Made by a program: the position numbers and the translations under genes. DNA of 7,274 nucleotides from Candidatus Nanohalarchaeota archaeon (GTDB lineage Archaea; EX4484-52; B79-G9): assembly GCA_030594795.1 (NCBI GenBank), contig JAUVEK010000066.1, positions 1 to 7,274 of the forward strand, read 5' to 3'. The notes below the pieces were generated by a model. The model was not told the DNA's origin. It did no database searches and saw only the letters and a program-made list of their open reading frames with translations. This document shows, piece by piece, positions 1 through 5,437 of the stretch (its first letter is position 1; each line of letters begins with the position of its first letter).

Positions 1-6
1 AAAAAA

Positions 7-957
7 ATGCTGGTTATTTTACTTACGATGATAGTTGCAATATCGGCATGCCCGCAATCTTCTGTTGATTTTAATCCCAATGCCGGTATTGTGCTGCAGG
101 ACATGTCATTTGATGTACCCAAGGTATATGACGATGGTACGGATTCAGCTACTCTTATGTTTGATGTAGTGAATGTCGGCGGCAAGAGTATAAAAAATGC
201 TGTCCAGGTATATGTTTACGGGCCGACAATAAAAGAGAAAAGTGATGCTGCAACTGACAATGAAAAAGTGTGGAGAGTTAAAGCAGTTCAGAATGAAGAT
301 GAGACAAATACGTTCAGTGTAGGCGGGGATTATATCACTCAGACTATCTCGTCACCTCAGCTTCCCCCACCTGACCCATCTATGGGCATACCTGGGGGGC
401 GTATTCCTCTTGATTTTGATTTTACACCTGCCAAGGTTCTTCATGGTATGGAGATACCTACGAAGTTCTACGTAAGCGTGTGCTATCCATACGAAACGCA
501 GACGCTGACATATGTTGAAGTGACTTCAAAAAACGAGTTGAGGGTAACAGGGTCTACTGGTTCGAGAAAAGATACCATCAATGCAGGAGGTCCAATACAT
601 ATAACTCTCCAGGGAGGCACAGGTATGAGGTCGGGTGCCAGATTACCGCTTGTATTTAAGATTGATAATGTCGGTGGAGGTTACCCAAGTATGCCAACTA
701 CCTCCTGTGTGGTGGATCTTCCAAAGAAAGAGAGAGACGAAGTGAAGATTACAGTCGAAGTTGACGGTGTTAAAGTTTCTGATTGCAAGGAAGAGGTGAC
801 ATTGAGAAAAGGGACAGGTGTATTATCCTGCACCCACAGCACCGGTGAATCTAAGGCGCCGCGGCGCACATATACAGTAAGAGCAACAGCTACATATAAT
901 TATTACACTACATCTGCTGTATCAATAACAACTGTGGGTACGGACGATGCTTCATGA
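7..957 (+). CDS. Putative secreted lipoprotein of unknown function, paralogue 1 (5' end probably outside window)
   Basis: I do not recognise a named family. From the ATG at 7 the product is 316 residues. It opens with a hydrophobic stretch ending in a lipobox-like ISAC (Cys15), so it is probably exported and lipid-anchored on the outer face of the membrane. The frame is still open at base 1 and the two preceding codons are Lys-Lys, the usual basic n-region of a signal peptide, so the true start probably lies just outside the window. The mature part is beta-rich. Residues about 32-72 (VPKVY, then ATLMFDVVNVGGK) resemble the Ig-like, CARDB-type domains of archaeal surface proteins. A Pro/Gly loop (LPPPDPSMGIPGG) follows at about 119-131, then VCYPY at 158-162, GGPIHI at 194-199 and a C-terminal APRRTYTVRATATY strand. 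Cysteines at 159, 234, 260 and 275 are all kept in the neighbouring paralogue, which suggests disulfides. The stop overlaps an ATG of the next frame (ATGA at 954-957), so the two are probably one operon. Confidence 0.8.
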   Translation: MLVILLTMIVAISACPQSSVDFNPNAGIVLQDMSFDVPKVYDDGTDSATLMFDVVNVGGKSIKNAVQVYVYGPTIKEKSDAATDNEKVWRVKAVQNEDETNTFSVGGDYITQTISSPQLPPPDPSMGIPGGRIPLDFDFTPAKVLHGMEIPTKFYVSVCYPYETQTLTYVEVTSKNELRVTGSTGSRKDTINAGGPIHITLQGGTGMRSGARLPLVFKIDNVGGGYPSMPTTSCVVDLPKKERDEVKITVEVDGVKVSDCKEEVTLRKGTGVLSCTHSTGESKAPRRTYTVRATATYNYYTTSAVSITTVGTDDAS

Positions 958-1001
958 AACGGTACCTAATATCCAAGGCACATGATATTATATCATACAT
1001 C

Positions 1002-1005
1002 GGTG
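1002..1005 (+). promoter_or_regulatory. Short Shine-Dalgarno (GGTG) for lipoprotein 2
   Basis: GGTG matches part of the archaeal anti-SD complement GGAGGTGA and lies five bases before the ATG at 1011. The in-frame ATG at 954 has no comparable motif. This helps choose 1011 as the start. Confidence 0.45.
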
Positions 1006-1010
1006 TAAAA

Positions 1011-1997
1011 ATGGACATAAAAATATTTCTTATGGTTATGATGCTGCTTTTGGCATCCGGGTGCCCGCAGCAGTCCGTTGACTTTAGTGCCAATGCCGGC
1101 GCTGTGGTGCAGGATTTATCATTTGATATGCCAAAAGTCTATACAGGTGATACAGCAACTCTTATGTTTGATGTCGTGAATGCCGGAGGCAAGGAAATAC
1201 CTGAAGACGGAGTCAAAGTGTATGTCTATGGTCCGAAAATCAGTAGTAGTGGCGGATGGGGACTCAAAACATCCAACCCCGAAGCTGAAACAGCAGAGGG
1301 AGGGTATGTATCTGCATCAGTTTCATCAGATGTTTTACCGCCTCCAAATCCATCTTTGGGCACGCCCGGTGGGAGGCAGTCTTTTGATCTTGAATTCTCC
1401 CCCGCTGTGGTTAATAAGGGTATAGAAGTTCCAACTGAATTTCATGTGAGTTTGTGCTATCCTTATGCTACTGAAGTGATTTCACAGATTGAAGTTGTGT
1501 CGAAAAATGAGCTTCGTGCAACCAAGGCCGCCGGCTCGAGAAAAGACAGTGTCAATGCAGGAGGGCCGATACATATTTCTGTCGAGGTTGAGAACAATCT
1601 GGTGGCTGGCAGGAAGATACCGGTTATCCTGAGAGTGACTGACGTGGGCAATGGCTACCCTATCCTTCGCAAAACTTCGTGTAATATAGACACAGGGACA
1701 GAAGACAGACATAAGATAACTCTTGCGGTCACCGTTGATGGAAAGACTGACATTGAATGTAAATACGACACCGGTGCTGGAGAGACAGGTGGAAACGGTG
1801 CAGTTATCTACATAGGTACTGGAGAGACAAGTAAAGGTACAGTTACACTTACAAGGGGGAAAGGTGCACTATTTTGCCTGTATGATACACCGGAGGCAGA
1901 TGCTCCCAGGCGCACATACATGGTAAGAGCAACTGCTGAATACAAATATTATACAACGTCTACTGTGACTATAACAAATGTCGGCTCATCATTGTGA
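1011..1997 (+). CDS. Putative secreted lipoprotein of unknown function, paralogue 2
   Basis: A tandem paralogue of the preceding gene, 328 residues from the ATG at 1011. This start gives a normal lipoprotein signal: MDIK, a hydrophobic core, then the lipobox LASGC with Cys18. An upstream in-frame ATG at 954 overlaps the previous stop but would add 19 polar or mixed residues before the signal peptide, so it is less likely. The first 40 or so residues after the lipid Cys are about three-quarters identical to paralogue 1 (CPQ.SVDF, NAG, SFD.PKVY, ATLMFDVVN.GGK). Shared further on are LPPP.PS.G.PGGR, CYPY.T, SKNELR, GSRKD, NAGGPIHI and APRRTY.VRATA. Cysteines 149, 224, 250 and 289 match the four in paralogue 1. 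A glycine-rich insertion of about 24 residues at 254-279 is absent from paralogue 1 and consists of an internal repeat. The stop overlaps the convergent alaS stop by 9 bp. The likely role is at the envelope or cell surface; the specific function is unknown. Confidence 0.85.
   Translation: MDIKIFLMVMMLLLASGCPQQSVDFSANAGAVVQDLSFDMPKVYTGDTATLMFDVVNAGGKEIPEDGVKVYVYGPKISSSGGWGLKTSNPEAETAEGGYVSASVSSDVLPPPNPSLGTPGGRQSFDLEFSPAVVNKGIEVPTEFHVSLCYPYATEVISQIEVVSKNELRATKAAGSRKDSVNAGGPIHISVEVENNLVAGRKIPVILRVTDVGNGYPILRKTSCNIDTGTEDRHKITLAVTVDGKTDIECKYDTGAGETGGNGAVIYIGTGETSKGTVTLTRGKGALFCLYDTPEADAPRRTYMVRATAEYKYYTTSTVTITNVGSSL
1773..1845 (+). repeat. In-frame imperfect direct repeat, period 42 bp, inside lipoprotein 2
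   Basis: Copy one is 1773-1806 (GGTGCTGGAGAGACAGGT...) and copy two is 1815-1845 (GGTACTGGAGAGACAAGT...). They differ by a few substitutions and one 3-base gap, so both stay in frame and encode G-A/T-G-E-T-G/S-(G)-N/K-G-A/T-V. The paralogous protein upstream lacks the segment, so it looks like an insertion expanded by tandem duplication after the genes diverged. Confidence 0.75.
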
Positions 1998-4595
1998 GAG
2001 GTTTTTCTCTGTCTCTTTTCTGAAAATCTCAATTTCTTTTTTGAATCTTTTCAGGGTATTGATGATGTGGTCCTTCTGGACTTTCAGTGTCTCTGCAACT
2101 TTCAGAATGGATTCATCGTGTCCCGGTGCCTTAATTGCGTCTTTTTTTGTGCTTTTGTCTTTTATTGTTTTATATGCTTCGCGCATCTTTTCGATGCCTT
2201 CTTTGTTGTTCGCTTTTGCAAAGTAAGCTAGCTGCCCGCGAATTTTCCGAAGCTTTTTCCATTCACTAAAGAGTGCCAGGGCAGAAGAGGGCGCATCAGA
2301 GAGATCATCTATTCCAAGCTCTTTTGTTATCTCTTTTTCAAGCTTGTCTGTTCCTGATTTCATGTTCTGCGTGAGGTTGCCTGCAACAAATTCAACTCTT
2401 GTGACCCCGTCCTGTATTTTCCGGGTTCTTATGATCTTGACTGGTCCGATGTCTCCTGTTGAGCTGACATGGGTGCCGCCGCATGCTTCTACATCGTGGG
2501 TGCCAATCCTGATTATCCTTACTATTTTGCCTGGGCTGCCGCCGCCCTGGTAGATAATAAAGCCGTATTTGCTTTCTGCGACACTCCGCTCCATGTTTCT
2601 GATGTCGACCTTAATGTCGCGCGCAATAATGCTGTTGGCTGCCTTTTCGACTTTTTTTATCTCAGCATCTGTCAGGTTGTCGTAGTGCGTGATGTCCAGC
2701 CTTGCGCCTGATATGGATTTGTGCGCTCCTGCCTGCCACACGTGCGGCCCGAGAACCTGCCTCAATGCCCCGCCGAGTACGTGGGTGCCGGTGTGCAGCT
2801 GCGTGAGTGTCTTTCTCCTTTCTGCATCAATCTGCCCGCGGACGCCGGAGCCTGCTTTAAAACCTGATGCGTCGTTGACCTTGTGCAGGATTACACCATC
2901 AACCTTGACCACATCGAGGACGGCGGCGGTGTCCAGTGTTCCTGTATCATGGTCCTGGCCGCCGCCGGTTGGATAGAAGGCGGTTCTGTCAAGGATTATC
3001 CATTTGCCCTGGATGATACGGAGCACTTTTGCAGTGAAGCCATGGCTTGCAGATTCGTAGTATAGTGGTTTTGTGGTACTGAGGCCGGAGACGTTGACAT
3101 CAAGTTTCTTTGTTTTGCGATCCCCTGACTCGTGGTTGCGCGTAACTTTCAGGTAAAAGTCGCCCGGGATGTGGACGTCGACAGAGGCGTCAGCCCCGAC
3201 TTTTTCTATGAGTTCCGGGGTGATGCCGTGCGACTCGTAGAGTTCTGTAAGCTTGCTATCTGAGAATTTCTGTGTATTTTTGAGCAGGTTCGCCACGATC
3301 CTTCTTGAGCGCTGCATTGTTTTTTTGTATTTCTCTTCTTCCACGCTCATGATCTTTTCCACATTATCAATATTCTCTACAAGTTCCGGGAACATCGGCT
3401 TGAGATAATCGGCATGCCATGATGCCACATCATGGAGACTAAAATCAAAATTGTACCTGTCAATGAAGTTGAGGGCGCGCCTTAGGATTGCTCTCAGGTT
3501 GTACCCGCCGCCTACGTTGGATGGTATCCCGCCATCAGAAATCGCAAAAAGCAAAGTCCGCGCATGATCCGCAACAGCATAAAGCGCCTGCATCGGCTCA
3601 ACAGTTTTCATCATCTGCGGAACACTAATCCCAACTGCTTTTGCAGCGTCGAGTCTTGCCTTTTCTATGTCCGGCACTTCGTCCATGTCGAGGTTGCCTG
3701 CGATGATTGAGTATCTCCTGAAGATGCCTTCGTCAATGTCGATACCGGAAAGCTTTTTCATCCTGGGTGTGACCGGGCCGAAGAGAGAATCATACGCTGC
3801 CGGGGTTCCGTTTGAGAACCATACGAGCCTTTCGTGGCCCCATCCTACGTCTATCACTTTGAGGGGGAGGTCATTGTATGTTTTTTTGTCCCGTGACTGG
3901 AACTGCATGAAAACGGAGTTGACAAGTTCAAGGCCGCGCGAAAGCGTTTCTATGGACGGGCCGAATGCAGAGAAATCAGGCATTGCCCAGACATCCTCCA
4001 CATAAACAAGCTCTTTTCCAGGTATGCCCATGACGCTGTTGAGGAACTTATAGTTAAGGTCAATGCATTTGTCCTTGAAGTAGCCTTCTTTGGGGTGGCC
4101 GAAAGCGTGCTGGCCTGACATGACGAATGAGGTCAGGTGCCTTCCTGTGATTCCCACGTTTGGGATGTCCGGGAATCTCAGGCAGACTTGGGGCACTATA
4201 AGGGGGTTTGCGGGGTACTCGAAGGTCATGTTCCCATTTTCGAGCCTCTGGAAGTCCTGGATTGAGGCTATGGTAAAGTAAAGGTCAGGCCTCCAGCGGT
4301 CCACTACAGGGTATCTTGGTATTGATGTATGGCCTTCTTTTTTGAAGAATTTCTCGAATTCTTTCCACATGCCGATGTAGTCCCACTTTTTTTTGGTAAT
4401 GGTATTGTCAATGAAGTCATATTTCTGGCAGGGCGGGTCGGCGCATTTGACTCTTTCAGGGTCAAGTGTCCAGAAGTTTTTTTTGCACTGGGGGCATGTT
4501 TTTCTCATGAATCCTTTTTCTTTGAAGAGTTCAACCTGGTAATGCTTTTTCCAGTCTTTTGCAAATTGTTTTTTTATTGTTGGCTTGGTTAGCAT
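1989..4595 (-). CDS. alaS: Alanyl-tRNA synthetase, archaeal type
   Basis: A class II synthetase that charges tRNA-Ala with alanine in the cytoplasm and hydrolyses mischarged Ser/Gly-tRNA. From the ATG at 4595 it is 868 residues, close to other archaeal AlaRS. Residues 1-30 (MLTKPTIKKQFAKDWKKHY, then VELFKEKGF) match family N-termini. A Cys cluster typical of archaeal enzymes follows (CPQC at 34-37; Cys51 and Cys56). The aminoacylation core includes YPVVDRWRPDLYFT, the motif-2 region RFPDIPNVGITGRH, DVGWGHERL (249-257) and NVGGGYNLRAILRR (360-373). The editing domain has FYPTGGGQ (540-547) and the zinc ligands HTGTH (601-605) and CGGTH (705-709), all intact. The Lys/Glu-rich tail from about 750 is the C-terminal dimerisation region of the archaeal form. 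The frame stays open upstream to a TTG at 4736 that overlaps the TPR stop, but that TTG has no SD and the added 47 residues do not look like AlaRS. An ATG at 4616 is a second alternative. It converges on lipoprotein 2. Confidence 0.97.
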   Translation of the reverse strand: MLTKPTIKKQFAKDWKKHYQVELFKEKGFMRKTCPQCKKNFWTLDPERVKCADPPCQKYDFIDNTITKKKWDYIGMWKEFEKFFKKEGHTSIPRYPVVDRWRPDLYFTIASIQDFQRLENGNMTFEYPANPLIVPQVCLRFPDIPNVGITGRHLTSFVMSGQHAFGHPKEGYFKDKCIDLNYKFLNSVMGIPGKELVYVEDVWAMPDFSAFGPSIETLSRGLELVNSVFMQFQSRDKKTYNDLPLKVIDVGWGHERLVWFSNGTPAAYDSLFGPVTPRMKKLSGIDIDEGIFRRYSIIAGNLDMDEVPDIEKARLDAAKAVGISVPQMMKTVEPMQALYAVADHARTLLFAISDGGIPSNVGGGYNLRAILRRALNFIDRYNFDFSLHDVASWHADYLKPMFPELVENIDNVEKIMSVEEEKYKKTMQRSRRIVANLLKNTQKFSDSKLTELYESHGITPELIEKVGADASVDVHIPGDFYLKVTRNHESGDRKTKKLDVNVSGLSTTKPLYYESASHGFTAKVLRIIQGKWIILDRTAFYPTGGGQDHDTGTLDTAAVLDVVKVDGVILHKVNDASGFKAGSGVRGQIDAERRKTLTQLHTGTHVLGGALRQVLGPHVWQAGAHKSISGARLDITHYDNLTDAEIKKVEKAANSIIARDIKVDIRNMERSVAESKYGFIIYQGGGSPGKIVRIIRIGTHDVEACGGTHVSSTGDIGPVKIIRTRKIQDGVTRVEFVAGNLTQNMKSGTDKLEKEITKELGIDDLSDAPSSALALFSEWKKLRKIRGQLAYFAKANNKEGIEKMREAYKTIKDKSTKKDAIKAPGHDESILKVAETLKVQKDHIINTLKRFKKEIEIFRKETEKNLSQ
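2002..2042 (+). terminator. Candidate T-tract terminator for the lipoprotein operon
   Basis: Immediately after the lipoprotein 2 stop the plus strand carries T runs at 2002-2006, 2016-2019 and 2037-2042, the kind of U-rich tract that ends archaeal transcripts. The same bases are antisense to the Lys/Glu-rich C-terminal codons of alaS, so the T-richness may simply reflect protein composition. No strong hairpin is seen. Confidence 0.3.
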
Positions 4596-4616
4596 ATAAG
4601 TATCTTGTTCTATCAT

Positions 4617-4630
4617 ATTTATAATACTTA
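4617..4630 (-). promoter_or_regulatory. TATA box and BRE-like element for a leaderless alaS mRNA
   Basis: Read on the minus strand, TTATAAAT at 4624-4617 is centred about 26 bases before the alaS ATG at 4595, the normal archaeal TATA-to-start-site distance. The A-rich GATAAG just upstream resembles a BRE. This implies transcription starting at or next to the ATG and no 5' leader. It supports 4595 as the start over the TTG at 4736. Confidence 0.5.
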
Positions 4631-4635
4631 TCGGT

Positions 4636-4681
4636 AAATCAATGTTCTGCAGTAGAAGGTGCGCTTCAGCTTCAAGCGCAA
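4636..4681. repeat. Short repeated blocks shared with 5301-5339
   Basis: AAATCAATGTTCT at 4636-4648 recurs exactly at 5327-5339. CTTCAGCTTCAAGCGCAA at 4664-4681 matches 5301-5318 at 15 of 18 positions. The two blocks are in opposite order in the two places. On the minus strand both read in frame as NID(L/F) and A(I/L)ALE(A/V)EA. Confidence 0.5.
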
Positions 4682-4732
4682 TCGCCGGAGTATTGTCGTT
4701 TTTTTTCGCTTTGAGGTTTTGGATTGGGTTAT

Positions 4733-5218
4733 TCAATTGTTTAGTGCGATTGCTTTGTCAAAATCTGCCCACCCGCGGTCATATTCACCTTTTTTCAGGA
4801 GAGCGTAACCTCTCCCGTAATATGCGTCTGCAAGATCGGGGTTGAGCTCTATTGCCTTGCTGTAATCTGCTAATGCGTGCTCATATTTGCCTATCTCAAA
4901 ATAAGAGTTGCCTCTACTGCAATATGCTTCTGCAGAATGGGTATCTATTCCTATTGCTCTCGTGTAATCAGCTATGGCTTTTTCGTACTCGCCTTTATTA
5001 TGATGAGCGTCTCCTGCATTGAGATAATGTCTACCCTGGCTGCCTTGGTGCATAGTGAATCTGGATAGTACTACTATAGATAATATCACCATTGCCAGCA
5101 ATATAGTGAATAGCATATATGCGGCGTCTTTTGTCTTTTTTGGACGTGATTTGCTTTTTCTTAAATTGACGCTCTGCAGCCTGCTATTGTTGGGTTTTCC
5201 ATTTATCAGAATCAGCAA
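4733..5218 (-). CDS. Membrane-anchored tetratricopeptide (TPR) protein
   Basis: 161 residues from a TTG at 5218. A basic N-terminus (KSKSRPKKTK at 21-30) is followed by one hydrophobic segment at about 32-52, then three TPRs spaced exactly 34 residues apart (about 62-93, 96-127, 130-161), each with the pattern YxxxGxxxxxxGxYxxAxxDYxKAIxL. The chain ends right after the third repeat with no capping helix. By the positive-inside rule the basic end is probably cytoplasmic and the TPRs outside, though this is inference. TPRs bind partner proteins; the partner is unknown. No ATG or GTG lies between the preceding in-frame stop and this TTG, and a TATA-like box sits about 26 bases before it, so a leaderless start here is reasonable. 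ATG at 5116 (Met35) would cut off the basic stretch and begin just inside the membrane segment. The gene lies upstream of alaS on the same strand. Confidence 0.85.
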   Translation of the reverse strand: MLILINGKPNNSRLQSVNLRKSKSRPKKTKDAAYMLFTILLAMVILSIVVLSRFTMHQGSQGRHYLNAGDAHHNKGEYEKAIADYTRAIGIDTHSAEAYCSRGNSYFEIGKYEHALADYSKAIELNPDLADAYYGRGYALLKKGEYDRGWADFDKAIALNN

Positions 5219-5238
5219 ATAAATATTATGATTTACTT

Positions 5239-5250
5239 ATTTATATATTA
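5239..5250 (-). promoter_or_regulatory. TATA box for the TPR gene
   Basis: The minus strand reads TAATATATAAAT over 5250-5239. The core TATATAAA (5247-5240) is centred about 26 bases before the TTG at 5218. Its spacing predicts a leaderless transcript beginning at or near that TTG. Confidence 0.5.
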
Positions 5251-5289
5251 GAGCCTAGAGTAAAGAGCAAGAAAAAGTACTGTGCTTCC

Positions 5290-5370
5290 TTACATCGCAG
5301 CTTCAACTTCAAGTGCCAGCGCAAGAAAATCAATGTTCTCTTCTTCAAACATTTCCGAAATTGAGTCCAT
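5290..5370 (-). CDS. Possible 26-residue acidic microprotein upstream of the TPR gene
   Basis: An ATG-to-TAA frame on the minus strand encoding MDSISEMFEEENIDF followed by LALALEVEAAM. It has eight acidic residues and no Lys or Arg. An A/T box at 5386-5400 lies about 24-26 bases upstream, compatible with leaderless expression. The peptides NIDF and ALALEVEA resemble NIDL and AIALEAEA encoded just upstream of alaS, and the differences between the A/T blocks are mostly at third codon positions or conservative, which mildly favours coding. It is short enough to arise by chance and no family is recognised. Confidence 0.3.
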   Translation of the reverse strand: MDSISEMFEEENIDFLALALEVEAAM

Positions 5371-5385
5371 ACGTGTTGGTGGCAG

Positions 5386-5400
5386 TATAATTTTAAATAT
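5386..5400. promoter_or_regulatory. Near-symmetric A/T box, candidate bidirectional TATA element
   Basis: TATAATTTTAAATAT reads as a TATA-like box on both strands. On the plus strand TTTTAAATAT (5391-5400) predicts a start near 5421, giving elp3 a leader of about 16 bases that includes its SD. On the minus strand TTTAAAAT (5397-5390) lies about 24 bases before the micro-ORF ATG at 5370. Which direction is used cannot be read from the sequence. Confidence 0.4.
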
Positions 5401-5421
5401 CTATTTGATGAACCTATCACT

Positions 5422-5432
5422 GGTGGAAGAGG
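5422..5432 (+). promoter_or_regulatory. Shine-Dalgarno that fixes the elp3 start
   Basis: GGTGGAAGAGG ends five bases before the ATG at 5438. GAGG at 5429-5432 is a good anti-SD match. It supports 5438 over the in-frame ATG at 5408 and the GTG at 5282. Confidence 0.6.
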
Positions 5433-5437
5433 ATATC

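Larger units (their letters stand above)
4596..4736 (-). other. Open 47-codon segment between TPR gene and alaS, in frame with alaS
   Basis: This stretch has no stop in the alaS frame. From TTG at 4736 it would read NNPIQNLKAKKND, then PAIALEAEAHLLLQ and NIDLPISII. The TTG overlaps the TPR stop (TTGA at 4736-4733) but lacks an SD. The peptide does not resemble an AlaRS N-terminus, and the alaS TATA-like box lies inside it. It could be an untranslated spacer, a minor longer AlaRS form, or the remnant of a small gene. Two short blocks in it recur in the micro-ORF at 5290-5370. Confidence 0.4.

Noticed and set aside
856..867. 12-bp perfect palindrome GCGCCGCGGCGC
   Set aside because: It encodes Ala-Pro-Arg-Arg in a conserved protein motif; the paralogue has the same residues without the palindrome, so it is a codon coincidence.
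3541..3650. Local stretch of mostly T- and G-ending codons in alaS, unlike the editing-domain part
   Set aside because: Only about 35 codons; too short to argue for recombination without a computed codon-usage profile.
4387..4394. Run of eight T (eight A on the alaS mRNA) as a possible slippage site
   Set aside because: It codes for the Lys run in TKKKWDY and the frame continues normally on both sides; no alternative product is visible.
3667..4592. Several plus-strand open frames opposite alaS
   Set aside because: They are antisense to strongly conserved synthetase motifs and encode nothing recognisable.
5282..5437. GTG-initiated N-terminal extension of elp3 by 52 residues
   Set aside because: Ser/Ala-rich sequence unlike Elp3, running through the promoter region; a good SD and TATA-like box support 5438.
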